Source: Roseococcus thiosulfatophilus | GTDB lineage: Bacteria > Pseudomonadota > Alphaproteobacteria > Acetobacterales > Acetobacteraceae | NCBI RefSeq assembly: GCF_017311575.1 | Contig: NZ_JAFFQY010000003.1 | Span: forward strand, 62,001 to 126,000 | DNA: 64,000 nucleotides | Direction of reading: 5' to 3' | In this document: positions 50,800 to 59,993 of the stretch, piece by piece | How the letters are laid out: every line of letters begins with the position of its first letter | Position numbering within the stretch: position 1 is the first letter of the stretch | Position numbers and translations under genes: made by a program | The notes under the pieces: generated by a model | What the model saw: only the letters and a program-made list of their open reading frames with translations | What the model was told of the DNA's origin: nothing | Databases searched by the model: none

Positions 50800-51681
50800 A
50801 TGCCCCATGTCATGACCGATGATGGCGTCGCACTGCACTATGTCGAGGCCGGAAGCGGCACCCCCATCGTCTTCGTCCATGAATTCGCCGGCGATGCGCG
50901 CAGCTGGGAACCGCAGATCCGCTACTTCTCCCGCCGCTACCGCTGCATCGCCTACCATGCCCGCGGCTATCCGCCCTCCGACGTGCCGACGGACCCGCGC
51001 GCCTATTCGCAGGACCGCGCCACCGACGACATCGCGGCTGTCATCCAGGGCCTGAACCTCGGCCCCGCGCATGTGGTGGGCCTCTCCATGGGCGCCTTCG
51101 CGGCACTGCACCTGGGCCTGCGCCACCCGCATCTGGCCCGCAGCCTGACGGCGGCGGGGGTGGGCTATGGCGCATCACCTGACAAGCGCGCGCAGTTCCA
51201 GGCGGAGATTGACGCCTCGGTGGCGAAGCTCCGCGCCGGCGGCATGGGCGAGTTCGGCCGCATCTACGCCCATGGCCCGACGCGCCTGATCTTCGAGGAA
51301 AAGGACCCGCGCGGCTTCGCCGAATTCGAGGCGCAGATGTGCGAGCATTCCACAGAAGGTTCCGCACTGACCATGCTGGGCTGCCAGCGCGAACGCCCCT
51401 CGCTCTTCGACCTGGAAGCCGGGTTCCGGAAGATGACGGTCCCCACCTTCATGATCGCCGGCGACGAGGACGACCCGACCCTCGAACCCGCCCTCTACCT
51501 CAAGCGCACCATCTCCACCTCGGCCCTGCTCGTCATGCCCAAATGCGGGCACACGATGAACCTGGAAGACCCCGGCGCCTTCAACACCGCGCTGCAGGAC
51601 TTCATCACCACCGTGGACGCCAACGCCTGGCGCCCCCGCATCCCGGCCAGCATCAGCGGCGGGATCATCGCGCAGCGGTAG
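50800..51681 (+). CDS. Alpha/beta-fold hydrolase
   Basis: A 293-residue hydrolase. The first strands carry V-F-V-H-E-F-A-G-D-A-R-S-W in place of the usual H-G, the nucleophile elbow is G-L-S-M-G, an acidic residue lies in G-D-E-D-D-P-T, and the catalytic histidine in K-C-G-H-T-M-N-L-E. The ATG at 50800 has an AGGAGAA site, so the open frame before it is not used. It is divergent from the SUF operon and convergent with the DsbA-family gene, with a strong hairpin after its stop. The H-E oxyanion-hole variant recurs in uncharacterised carboxylesterase-like proteins. The substrate is unknown. Confidence 0.88.
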   Translation: MPHVMTDDGVALHYVEAGSGTPIVFVHEFAGDARSWEPQIRYFSRRYRCIAYHARGYPPSDVPTDPRAYSQDRATDDIAAVIQGLNLGPAHVVGLSMGAFAALHLGLRHPHLARSLTAAGVGYGASPDKRAQFQAEIDASVAKLRAGGMGEFGRIYAHGPTRLIFEEKDPRGFAEFEAQMCEHSTEGSALTMLGCQRERPSLFDLEAGFRKMTVPTFMIAGDEDDPTLEPALYLKRTISTSALLVMPKCGHTMNLEDPGAFNTALQDFITTVDANAWRPRIPASISGGIIAQR

Positions 51682-51701
51682 CGAAGGGGGGCACTGGTTC
51701 T

Positions 51702-51724
51702 CCGGGAGGGCGGCGCCCTCCCGG
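51702..51724. terminator. Strong bidirectional hairpin between convergent genes
   Basis: Perfect 10-bp arms CCGGGAGGGC (51702-51711) and GCCCTCCCGG (51715-51724) with a 3-nt loop lie in the 55-bp gap between the hydrolase stop (51681) and the DsbA-family stop (51737). This is the most stable hairpin I noticed. It lacks a T-run but should act as a terminator or transcript end stabiliser on both strands. Confidence 0.65.
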
Positions 51725-51736
51725 GACGCAGCGCCC

Positions 51737-52360
51737 CTACGCCACCCGCTGGGCGAAGACCTCTGCCATGCGCTCGGCGGGCCAGGCGCCGCTGAACATG
51801 ACGCGGCCGTCCAGGGCGAAGCTCGGCACGCCGGAGATGCCGATGCGGCGGAACTGGGCGTCTTCGGCGCGGACCTCGGCCTCCTCGGCGCCGGAGGCGA
51901 GGAATTCAGCCGCACCTTCAAAACCGGCGCCGGTGGCGAGGGCGGCAAGGGTGGTGTCGTCGCCGATGTCCTGGCCGTCGTGGAAATAGGCCTGGAACAG
52001 GGCTTCCACCATGGCGTCCTGGCGCGGCCCTGCCGCCCAGCGGATCAGCCGGTGGACCTTGATGGTGTTGGGCGCGCGCAACATGCGTTCGTGGCGGAAT
52101 TCGAGGCCCACGGCGCGCCCGGCCTCGGCCACGCGCGCATCGGCCTCCCGCGAGCGTTCGAGGCTGCCGAACTTGGCCGCGCGGTAGCTGGCGCGTTCGA
52201 CGCCCTCGACAGGCATGTCGGGGTTGAGCTGGTAGGGGCGCCAATACACGGCGAAACCGCCGCCGAGCTGGCTCAGGGCGGCTTCCAGCTGCCGCTTGCC
52301 GATCCAGCACCAGGGACAGATCGCGTCCGAGATCACGTCGATGCGGCGGGCCTGTTCCAT
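51737..52360 (-). CDS. DsbA-family (FrnE-like) oxidoreductase
   Basis: A 207-residue thioredoxin-fold protein with the redox motif C-P-W-C in D-A-I-C-P-W-C-W-I-G-K and the cis-proline in G-I-S-G-V-P-S-F-A-L-D. L-N-P-D-M-P and A-P-N-T-I-K-V-H-R-L are typical of the FrnE / 2-hydroxychromene-2-carboxylate isomerase-like branch. There is no signal peptide, so it works in the cytoplasm. The ATG at 52360 is used; the open frame goes on to 52618. It is divergent from the Gfo/Idh gene. Confidence 0.9.
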   Translation of the reverse strand: MEQARRIDVISDAICPWCWIGKRQLEAALSQLGGGFAVYWRPYQLNPDMPVEGVERASYRAAKFGSLERSREADARVAEAGRAVGLEFRHERMLRAPNTIKVHRLIRWAAGPRQDAMVEALFQAYFHDGQDIGDDTTLAALATGAGFEGAAEFLASGAEEAEVRAEDAQFRRIGISGVPSFALDGRVMFSGAWPAERMAEVFAQRVA

Positions 52361-52469
52361 GAAACGTATCCCCGTTGCGGCGGCGCCCCGATTGCGCCAT
52401 TGCCGGTCCGTCATTGTTCTGCGGGCTGGATCGTGCCCGCGCAAGCCGGAACAGGCGAGGATCATCCCC

Positions 52470-53417
52470 ATGCAGCTTTCCATCATCGGCCTCGGCATCA
52501 TGGGCGAGCGCCTGCTGCGCGCGGCGCTGGACCATGGCGGCACGCGGGTCGTGGGCGTGTGGGACCCTTCGCCCGCGGCGGCGGCGCGGCTGGCTGCCAT
52601 CACGGGCGCGGTGCCCATGCTGGACAGCGCCGAGGCGGCGATCGAGGCGGCCGAGGCCGTCTATGTCGCCTCACCCCCCGCCTCGCACATCGCGCATGGG
52701 CAGGCGGTGCTGGGGGCGGGGCGTTCACTTTTCCTGGAGAAGCCGCTGGCCTCCGACGTGGCGGCGGCGCGCACCTTCGTGGCGGCCGCGGCCGGGCAGC
52801 GGGCGGCGGTGAACTTCCCCATGGCCTCCTCGCCCGCGGTCGCGCAGCTGCGTGCCTGGCTGCCGGAGGTGGGGGAGATCCAGTCCATCTCCATCAAGGT
52901 CGCCTTCGCCGCCTGGCCGCGCGCCTGGCAGGCAGCGGCCGCGTCGTGGCTCGCGCTGCGCGCCGAGGGCGGCTTCACGCGTGAGGTGGTGTCGCATTTC
53001 CTCTTTCTCGCGCAGCGCCTGGGCGGGGCCCTTCGGCTGGAGGACGCGCGGGCGGAATTTCCGGGCGGCGAGGCCTGCGAGACGGCCATCACCGCGCGCC
53101 TCAAGGCCGGGTCGGTGCCCGTCACGTTGGAGGGCTCGGTCGGCACCGTGGCGGCGGATGACCACAACGTCTTCGTCATCACCGGCACCAAGGGCGTGCT
53201 GCGCCTGCGCGACTGGTCCTTCGCCGAGCGCCAGGGTGCCGATGGCGGCTGGCACGCCGCACCCGATGCCCTGCCCAACCCGCAGATGCGCCCGCTCACC
53301 TTGTCGCGGCAGCTCGACAAGCTGGCCGCGCTGACGCGGGGAGAGGCGGTGGACCTCGCCACGCTGAAGGAGGCGCTGGCAGTTCAGGAGGTGGTGGAGG
53401 CGATCCTGGCGGCGTAG
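52470..53417 (+). CDS. Gfo/Idh/MocA-family oxidoreductase
   Basis: A 315-residue NAD(P)-dependent enzyme. The Rossmann motif is G-L-G-I-M-G-E at the N-terminus, and the family E-K-P motif is in F-L-E-K-P-L-A-S. The C-terminal alpha/beta domain is somewhat short. It probably oxidises a sugar, inositol or related polyol, but no pathway genes are adjacent. The ATG at 52470 has a GGCGAGGA site. It ends 6 bp before the convergent Na/Pi cotransporter gene with no terminator between. Confidence 0.87.
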   Translation: MQLSIIGLGIMGERLLRAALDHGGTRVVGVWDPSPAAAARLAAITGAVPMLDSAEAAIEAAEAVYVASPPASHIAHGQAVLGAGRSLFLEKPLASDVAAARTFVAAAAGQRAAVNFPMASSPAVAQLRAWLPEVGEIQSISIKVAFAAWPRAWQAAAASWLALRAEGGFTREVVSHFLFLAQRLGGALRLEDARAEFPGGEACETAITARLKAGSVPVTLEGSVGTVAADDHNVFVITGTKGVLRLRDWSFAERQGADGGWHAAPDALPNPQMRPLTLSRQLDKLAALTRGEAVDLATLKEALAVQEVVEAILAA

Positions 53418-53423
53418 CCAGCT

Positions 53424-55082
53424 TCAGTTGCCGGGCAGCAGGCGGCTGGGCAGCAGCACGCCATGCTGCTCCAGCACCGGATGCGCCACGCTGGCCAGGT
53501 GGGCCGAGACGCGGCGCAGGTCGCGCACACAATCCAGCACGAAGCTGGGCGCCGCCCCTCCCTCGCTGGCCGGCGCGCCCCCGGCCGCGACCACCCGGGC
53601 CGCCGCCGCGCGTTCGGTCTCGCGCAGCTTCTCCTTGGCCGCGACCAGCTGTCGCGCCGCGTCGAGGTCATCCGAGAGGAAGACCGTCACGGCCAAGGTC
53701 AGCTGCGCGCCCAGCGCGGCATGCACGCTGTCCAGCATGCCCTGACCGTCACGCGTCAGCACGAGCCCCCGGCGCTGGCGCTTGGCGGCGTGCTGCGCGA
53801 GGTCGCGCGCCAGGACATCCGCCGCCTGCTCCAGGGCGATGACGAAGCCCTGGATGCGCCGGGCGCGGCCCGCCTCCTCATCGCTCAGCGCCTCGGCCGG
53901 CAGGGCGGCGAGGTAGGCGTGGATGGCGCGGTGCAGCCCGTCCACCGTGTCGTCCATGCGGGCGACGGGTTTGCCGGCCCCCCGGTCCTCTGTGGCGAAG
54001 CCGTGGGCGGAGGCGGCCAGCATGTCCTTCAGCACATCGGCCACCCGCAGCGCCTCGCGCGTGGCATGGGAGAGCGCGACCGAGGGCGTGCCGAGCGCCC
54101 CGCGGTCGAGGTAGCGGGGGGAAGCGGGGTCGGCCTCGGGCGGGGGCGGGGGCAGCAGCCGCGCCAGCAGCCAGGCCTGCGGGCGCAGCAGGGGCAGCGC
54201 CACCAGCGCCGTCATCAGGTTGAAGGCCAGGTGGGCGTTGGCCACCAGCCGCACCGGATCAGGGTCCAGCGCCGCCATCAGCGCGGTGAAGCCGGGCAGC
54301 AGAGCCAGCGCGACGGCGCAGCCCAGGGCGCGGTTCAGCAGGTTGCCCAGCGGCAGGCGCAGCCGGGGCGGCCCACCCGCGCCGCCCTGCGCCTGCAGCA
54401 GCGGGTTGAGCGCCGTGCCGAGGTTGGCGCCCAGCACCATGGCCACGGCGGCCTCGTGGGGTAGGCTGCCGCCGCCCGCCAGCGCCGCGACGAAGAGCAC
54501 GCCCGCCACCGAGGAGTGCGCCGCCCAGGCCAGCACGGCGGCCAGCAGCACCAGCACCAGCGGCATGTCGGCCAGCACGGCGAGCACCTCGCGCAGCGCG
54601 GCCGACCGCTCGACAGGGGCGAGGGTTCCCCCCAGCAGCGCCAGCGCCAGCAGCATGAGTCCAAGCCCGATCGAGACCCGCGCCAGGTCGCGCGTGCGGG
54701 TACGCCCCGCGCGCCGGAAGGCCACGACACCCCCCAGGATCAGCAGGGGCGAGAGCCAGGCCATGTCCAGCGACAGCACCTGCACCAGCAGCGCCGTGCC
54801 GAGATTGGCCCCCAGCATGGCCGCCAGAGCAGGCGCCAGCCCCACCAGCCCCGCGGCGGCGAAGGAGCCCACCATCAGCGCGGTGGCGGTGCTGCTCTGC
54901 AGGATCGCGGTGACGCCCAGCCCCGCCAGCACCGCCCGCCAGGGCCGGCCCAGCGCCGCGCCCAGGATGGATTGCAGCCGCCCGCCATAGGCGCGCTGGA
55001 TGCCGGACTGCACCATGTGCAGGCCCCAAAGGAGAAGCGCGGCCTCGCCGGCGAGCTGAAGGAGGAAGCGGAATTCGTTCAC
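53424..55082 (-). CDS. Na+/phosphate cotransporter family protein with PhoU-like tail
   Basis: A 552-residue protein with an N-terminal membrane part of about nine helices built from two repeats. The first repeat has the Q-S-S-T-A-T-A-L motif and the second has A-H-S-S-V-A-G, where the usual first glutamine is histidine. A long C-terminal cytoplasmic PhoU-like helical domain starts near residue 340. It would take up phosphate or another anion with sodium. The start is a GTG at 55082 directly before helix 1, with a 55-bp gap after the BenE-family gene. Confidence 0.9.
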   Translation of the reverse strand: MNEFRFLLQLAGEAALLLWGLHMVQSGIQRAYGGRLQSILGAALGRPWRAVLAGLGVTAILQSSTATALMVGSFAAAGLVGLAPALAAMLGANLGTALLVQVLSLDMAWLSPLLILGGVVAFRRAGRTRTRDLARVSIGLGLMLLALALLGGTLAPVERSAALREVLAVLADMPLVLVLLAAVLAWAAHSSVAGVLFVAALAGGGSLPHEAAVAMVLGANLGTALNPLLQAQGGAGGPPRLRLPLGNLLNRALGCAVALALLPGFTALMAALDPDPVRLVANAHLAFNLMTALVALPLLRPQAWLLARLLPPPPPEADPASPRYLDRGALGTPSVALSHATREALRVADVLKDMLAASAHGFATEDRGAGKPVARMDDTVDGLHRAIHAYLAALPAEALSDEEAGRARRIQGFVIALEQAADVLARDLAQHAAKRQRRGLVLTRDGQGMLDSVHAALGAQLTLAVTVFLSDDLDAARQLVAAKEKLRETERAAAARVVAAGGAPASEGGAAPSFVLDCVRDLRRVSAHLASVAHPVLEQHGVLLPSRLLPGN

Positions 55083-55137
55083 GGTGGTGAACGAGGTTTA
55101 CGCCATTCCGGTTGAAGATGACAGTTTGATGACAGGG

Positions 55138-56280
55138 CTAATCTCGCGGCCGCAACATCCACCATAGCGCCCCGCCCGCCACCAGCCCCCAAAAGGCAGC
55201 CCCCACACCCCCTACCGTCAGACCCGAGGCACTCACCACAAAGGTGGTGATGGCCGGCACGCGCGCGGATTCGCGCGCCAGCGCGGTGGCCAAGGCACCC
55301 GCCAGCGAGCCCAGCAGCGCCAAGCCCGCCACGGCCTGTATGAGCAACGGCGGGGCCGCCGCCACGATCACCGCCGCCATGCCGGACAGCACGGCGAATC
55401 CCAGATATCCGGCGCTCGCCACCGCGCCGGCTACCCAGCGGCGACGCGGGTCGGGGTGGGATTCCGGCCCCGCGCAAAGCGCCGCCGTGATGGCGGCGAG
55501 GTTCACCAACTGCCCGCCCGCGAAGCCCCCCGCGAAGCTGCCCAGCCCCGTGGCCACGAAGATGGGCCGCACGCCCGGCCGATACCCGTTGGCATGCAGC
55601 ACCGCGAGGCCTGGCAGGTTCTGCGACGCCATCGTGACCAGGAAGAGCGGCAGGGCGATGCCCGCCAGCGTGCCCCATTCCAGCCGCGGCCAGACGAACT
55701 CCAGCACGGGCGGCGTGAAGCCCGAGGCGCCGGGCAGTCCCGGCCCCAGCAGCAGCACCGCCACCGCCACCAGCACCGCGACCGGCACGGCCCAGAGCCG
55801 GTTGAGCCGCAGCATCACCGCCCAGGCCAGCACCACCGGCAGGGCGAGCCAGGGGATTTCCCCCACCGCCCGCACCGGGGCGAGGCAGAGGTCCAGCAGC
55901 ACGCCCGCCAGCATCGCCGCCGCCAGGGGGGCGGGAATGCGTTCGACGGCCTGGGCGAAGGGACGCCACAGCCCCGCCGCCACCACCAGCGCCGAGGCCA
56001 CCAGGAAGGCGCCGACGGCGGCCGGGAACCCGCCCTCCGGCATGGCGGAACTCGCCAGCAGCGCCGCCCCCGGCGTGGACCAGGCGATGCTGATGGGCAT
56101 GCGCCACCAGACCGAGAAGGCCAGCCCCAGCCCGCCCATCAGCAGGCAGAGCACCACGAGGCCGGACGCCGCCTGGGCCGGCGTCGCCCCCATGGCCGCG
56201 AAGCCCGCCAGCACCACCGCGAAGGAGGAGGAGAAGCCGACGAAGGCCGCGAGCAGCCCCAGCGTGACCGGTTGCAGCAT
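55138..56280 (-). CDS. benE: BenE-family benzoate/proton symporter
   Basis: A 380-residue permease with about 11-12 helices of the BenE family. Landmarks are G-F-S-S-S-F-A-V-V-L near the N-terminus, I-A-W-S-T-P-G-A-A-L-L in the first part and N-L-P-G-L-A-V-L-H-A-N-G-Y in the second, the last typical of BenE. It may import benzoate-like aromatic acids, though no aromatic degradation genes are seen here. The ATG at 56280 overlaps the stop of the penicillin acylase gene by one base; the open frame beyond it is a shadow. Confidence 0.9.
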   Translation of the reverse strand: MLQPVTLGLLAAFVGFSSSFAVVLAGFAAMGATPAQAASGLVVLCLLMGGLGLAFSVWWRMPISIAWSTPGAALLASSAMPEGGFPAAVGAFLVASALVVAAGLWRPFAQAVERIPAPLAAAMLAGVLLDLCLAPVRAVGEIPWLALPVVLAWAVMLRLNRLWAVPVAVLVAVAVLLLGPGLPGASGFTPPVLEFVWPRLEWGTLAGIALPLFLVTMASQNLPGLAVLHANGYRPGVRPIFVATGLGSFAGGFAGGQLVNLAAITAALCAGPESHPDPRRRWVAGAVASAGYLGFAVLSGMAAVIVAAAPPLLIQAVAGLALLGSLAGALATALARESARVPAITTFVVSASGLTVGGVGAAFWGLVAGGALWWMLRPRD

Positions 56281-58556
56281 CAGGGCGTCAGGCGCAGCCG
56301 GCCGGTTGTGGAGGCGGGCTCGCGCGTGAGGCGCAGGGTCTCGCCCGCCTGCCAGCGCTCCAGCAGATCCCCCCAATGGCGCGAGAGGGGGTGGCCGGAC
56401 TGCCCGGTGCCGATGATGGCCTCGGTGGCCTCGGGGTCCGACAGGTCCACCGCGATCCGCAGCCCTGCCCCATGCACGGCGGCGAAGGGCTCCGGCCCGG
56501 CCATGCGGAAGCTCTGGCGCTGCACGGTGTGGCCATCGCCGCCCACGGGCGCGGCCAGGCCCGTCAGCCGGTTCAGCACGGGCACGAAGCGCAGCAGCGG
56601 GTGGTCGAAGCGGGCTTGGTGCGCCTGGCCCCAGCGCCATTGCGCGGGTTCAGGACCGAAGCGGGAGACGAGTTCGCCCACCGCCTCGGCCATGGCCATC
56701 GCCGCCATGGCCCGGCAATCCCCGCCGCACCACCATTCGCCGCGCGGGTCCGTCAGCAGGAAGCGCAGGAATTCCGCGCTGGTGGGGGCATCCGGCGCGC
56801 CCGCCTGGGCCACCGCGAGGCGCGGCATGTGCTGGGAGAAGGCCGCCCAGATCAGCGGCTCCGGCCGGCCCGGATCCATGTCGCCATCCCAGCCCGCCAG
56901 CAGGGCCTGCGCCGCCCCCACCGCGCCCGAGCCGCGGGGCAGGGTGTTGAGGAAGGGCAGGGCCTCCCGCGCCGGCAGGGAGAGCGTGTCCATCTGCACC
57001 GCCGCGAAGCCGGCCAGCGTGAAGCGCGCGCCGGGCGCGAGCAGTTCATGGATGCGGCGGAAGCGCCAGTCGCCATACCAGTCGCGGCCGAGGAAGGCGG
57101 GATGGCCCTCCGGGCTCACGCGGTTGTTGGCGTTGACCAGCAGGCCGGTGCCCGGGTTCTCCACATGCGGCAGCTCGTCAAAGGGGATGAAGCCCTGCCA
57201 GGGGGCGGTGCCGGGGAAGGCGCCATCGCCCTCGGCGCGGACAGGGGTGCGGCCGATGAGATACATGGCGATGCCGCCATCGCGCGCCGCCACCATCAGG
57301 TTCTGCGGCGGCGAGGTGATACGCGCGGCGGCATCGCGTGCGCCGGCGAGGTCCCGCGCCAGGGCCAGGCGCCGCAGCCCGTCCGCCGCGGTGTCGTTCG
57401 GCTCCAGATTGGCCATGCGCACAGCCAGAACCCGGCCGTCGGTGCGCGGCGTCTCGTCCAGGTCGGAGAGCACGGGGCCGTTTTCGGTCTCGCGCACCTC
57501 GAAGGTGACGGGTTCACGCCCGCGCACGCGGATGGTCTCGGTCCGCACCACGCGGGCGGCGGATTCCGGCTCGATATAGACGTCCTGCGTGTCGGAATGG
57601 GTGGTGGTGAAGCCCCAGGCAAGGTCATTGGTGCGACCGAACACCAGGAAGGGCACGCCGGGCGAGGTGGCGCCCGCGCGCAGGCTGCCATCGGCCAGCT
57701 CCACGCGGACGAGGTACCACAGCACGGGCGCGCCATAGCCCAGATGCGGGTCGGCCGCGAGCAGGGGCGCCGTGCCGCCCGCGCGCGGCCCCGCCACGGC
57801 CCAGGAGTTGGAGGCCGAGCTGGGCAGGGGTGCGTCCTCGCCGAAGACCGGGATCGCGGCCAGAACGCCGTCGAGCTGCGGCAGCGCCGCGAGGTCCGGC
57901 CGGCCGGCGCTGCCATCCAGCGGCCAGAGGTCCCACAGGCGCTCGGCGGGCAGCAGAGCGGCGAGGCGCGCGCGTTCCATCTCCACGCGGAAATTGTTGG
58001 AGAGCCAAAGCCCCATCACCTTGGCCCAGAGCAGGGAATGCCGCGGCTCCCAGCGCTCCGGCGCGCCGAGCAGCAGGAATTCGGGGGTGGCGAAGCGGCC
58101 GCGCGCCGTGATCCAGGCATTCACGCCGGCGGCATAGGCCTCCAGCATGTCGCGCGTCGCCGGTTCGAGCCCCGCGAGGTCGGCCTCCGCCCGCTGGGCC
58201 AGGCCCAGCACGCGCGAGAAACGGTCGAGCCGCAACGCGGCACTGCCCGCGATCTCGGAAAGCCGCCCCTCCGCCCCGCGCCGCATCGCCTCCATCTGGA
58301 ACAGGCGGTCGCGGGCATGGAGGTAGCCGAGTGCGATGGTGGCGTCGCGTTCGGTGGCCGCGCGGATGCGCGGGATGCCATGCGCGTCGAAGCTCACCTC
58401 CACCGGCGCGGAAAGGGCGGGCAGGGCCAGGCTCTCATCCCGTGGCGGCAGCGTCCACCAGACGAGGCCCAGCGCCAGCGCCGGCACCGCCAGCACCAGC
58501 ATCAGAAGGCCCAGCAGCGCGCCGCGCCAAATTGAGGGGCGGCGGCGCCGCTTCAT
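56280..58556 (-). CDS. Penicillin acylase family amidohydrolase (Ntn hydrolase)
   Basis: A 758-residue precursor of an N-terminal-nucleophile hydrolase that splits amides such as acylated amino compounds or homoserine lactones. The first 36 residues contain a basic start and one hydrophobic helix, so it is anchored in the membrane or exported. The self-cleavage site is S-S-A-S-N-S-W, with Ser249 as the expected new N-terminus and nucleophile, preceded by a spacer region. The later part has T-T-H-S-D-T-Q-D and N-N-R-V. The substrate range of the family is broad. The 4-bp gap to the downstream-in-coordinates Bug receptor gene suggests a shared transcript. Confidence 0.92.
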   Translation of the reverse strand: MKRRRRPSIWRGALLGLLMLVLAVPALALGLVWWTLPPRDESLALPALSAPVEVSFDAHGIPRIRAATERDATIALGYLHARDRLFQMEAMRRGAEGRLSEIAGSAALRLDRFSRVLGLAQRAEADLAGLEPATRDMLEAYAAGVNAWITARGRFATPEFLLLGAPERWEPRHSLLWAKVMGLWLSNNFRVEMERARLAALLPAERLWDLWPLDGSAGRPDLAALPQLDGVLAAIPVFGEDAPLPSSASNSWAVAGPRAGGTAPLLAADPHLGYGAPVLWYLVRVELADGSLRAGATSPGVPFLVFGRTNDLAWGFTTTHSDTQDVYIEPESAARVVRTETIRVRGREPVTFEVRETENGPVLSDLDETPRTDGRVLAVRMANLEPNDTAADGLRRLALARDLAGARDAAARITSPPQNLMVAARDGGIAMYLIGRTPVRAEGDGAFPGTAPWQGFIPFDELPHVENPGTGLLVNANNRVSPEGHPAFLGRDWYGDWRFRRIHELLAPGARFTLAGFAAVQMDTLSLPAREALPFLNTLPRGSGAVGAAQALLAGWDGDMDPGRPEPLIWAAFSQHMPRLAVAQAGAPDAPTSAEFLRFLLTDPRGEWWCGGDCRAMAAMAMAEAVGELVSRFGPEPAQWRWGQAHQARFDHPLLRFVPVLNRLTGLAAPVGGDGHTVQRQSFRMAGPEPFAAVHGAGLRIAVDLSDPEATEAIIGTGQSGHPLSRHWGDLLERWQAGETLRLTREPASTTGRLRLTP

Positions 58557-58560
58557 GGTC

Positions 58561-59544
58561 TCATTCGGGCTCGATCCCGGCTGAACGGATCATTTCACCC
58601 CAGGCGGCGATCTGCGCCACGATGAAGCGGCCCAGTTCCTCGGGCGTGGAGGTGAGGCCCTCGAAGCGCGCCTGCGCCATGCGCTCGCGGTATTCGGGCT
58701 TGGCGCCCAGGCGCTGCATGGCGGCGCCCAGCGTGGCCGTCACCTCGGGGGCCATCCGGGCGGGGCCCAGCAGGGCCGCCCAGCTCAGCATCTCGAAGCC
58801 TGTCATGCCGCCTTCGGCGAGCGTGGGCACATCGGGCGCCAGGCGCGAACGCTGGCTGGAGGTGACGCCGAGCGCGCGCAGCCGCCCCTCGCTGACATGC
58901 GCGATGGACGGCGCGAAATCCACCACCATGCAGTTCACGCGGTTGGTCAGCAGGTCGGTCAGGGCAGGCGGCACGGAGCGGTAGGGGACATGCGTCATCT
59001 CCACCCCTGCATGCTTGGCCACCGCCGCCCCCGCCACGATGCCCGAGCCATTGCCGGAGGCATAGGTGATGCGCCCCGGATTGGCCCGCACATGGGCGAT
59101 GAATTCCGGCAGGGTGCGGGCCGGGATGTCCGGGTGGACCACCAGCCAGAAGGCGTAGTTGCCCAGGCGCGAGATGGGCGTGAAGTCCGCGATGGGGTCA
59201 TAGTCCAGCCGCCGCAGCAGCCAGGGGTTGGCGGCGTGCGGCGTGTTGGTGGTGACGAGCAGCGTGTGGCCGTCAGGCTGGGCGCGGGCCACGGCCATGG
59301 CGGCGATGGTGCCATTCGCGCCGGCCCTGTTCTCCACCGTGATCGTGGCGCCATCCATCTCGGCCGAGAGCATCTGGGCCAGGATGCGCGTCACGGCATC
59401 CGTGCCGGAGCCCGCGCCGAAGGGCACGACCAGGGTAATGGGGCGCGAAGGCCGCCAGCCGCCTTGGGCGATGGCGGGTGCGGCCAAGGCGGGAAGCGCG
59501 GGCAGGGCGAGCGACGCGCCCAGCAGCGTGCGGCGTTGGAACAT
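58561..59544 (-). CDS. Bug-family (TTT) substrate-binding protein
   Basis: A 327-residue periplasmic receptor of the tripartite tricarboxylate transporter type. The N-terminus has a Q-R-R-T-L-L-G twin-arginine-like signal followed by an alanine-rich region with cleavage near A-I-A-Q. The mature part starts R-P-I-T-L-V-V-P-F-G-A-G-S-G-T-D and contains E-N-R-A-G-A-N-G and H-V-P-Y-R-S-V-P-P-A, all diagnostic. The membrane subunits TctA and TctB are not in the window, so it must use ones elsewhere, or act as a sensor. The ATG at 59544 is preceded by GGATAA. It follows the cupin gene after 4 bp. Confidence 0.93.
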   Translation of the reverse strand: MFQRRTLLGASLALPALPALAAPAIAQGGWRPSRPITLVVPFGAGSGTDAVTRILAQMLSAEMDGATITVENRAGANGTIAAMAVARAQPDGHTLLVTTNTPHAANPWLLRRLDYDPIADFTPISRLGNYAFWLVVHPDIPARTLPEFIAHVRANPGRITYASGNGSGIVAGAAVAKHAGVEMTHVPYRSVPPALTDLLTNRVNCMVVDFAPSIAHVSEGRLRALGVTSSQRSRLAPDVPTLAEGGMTGFEMLSWAALLGPARMAPEVTATLGAAMQRLGAKPEYRERMAQARFEGLTSTPEELGRFIVAQIAAWGEMIRSAGIEPE

Positions 59545-59548
59545 GACG

Positions 59549-59938
59549 TTATCCTCCATGGGTATTCCGGCGGACCACTTTTTCGGGGTTCTCGCCATAG
59601 GGTGGTGCGTAGACGACCAGCACGCGCACCGGCGTGTCGCCGATCACCTGGAAGAGGTGCTCGGCATCGGCGGGGAAGAAGCAGGCATCGCCGGGGCCCA
59701 TCTCGCCCTCCTCACCATTGCAGGCGACGCGGGCGCGGCCTTCCAGCAGGTAGCAGATCTGCTCCAGCCCCGGATGGGCGTGGGGCAGGGCGGAGCCGCC
59801 GGGCTGCAGCGTGCCGTGCAGCATCTCGACCTGGCGCGCGCCCACCGTCTCGGGGCCGATGAGGCGGTGGTTGAGGGTGCCGTGGTGGTTGGCGGGGGAA
59901 TAGGGCGTGACGTCGCCCATGCGGACGATGAGCGTCAT
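59549..59938 (-). CDS. Small cupin-domain protein
   Basis: A 129-residue single-domain cupin. The metal site motif is H-A-H-P-G-L-E-Q-I-C-Y-L-L-E-G, with the second part G-D-A-C-F-F-P-A-D-A-E-H. It could be an isomerase, a dioxygenase-like metal enzyme or a ligand-sensing protein. The ATG at 59938 is chosen because it begins just before the conserved core and follows the M20 peptidase stop by 55 bp; the open frame reaches 60079 inside that gene. Confidence 0.85.
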   Translation of the reverse strand: MTLIVRMGDVTPYSPANHHGTLNHRLIGPETVGARQVEMLHGTLQPGGSALPHAHPGLEQICYLLEGRARVACNGEEGEMGPGDACFFPADAEHLFQVIGDTPVRVLVVYAPPYGENPEKVVRRNTHGG

Positions 59939-59993
59939 GCCGCCCCCGATCGCCGGAGGGCGGCAGCCCGGAGGCATGAATTGGTGGCGAACA

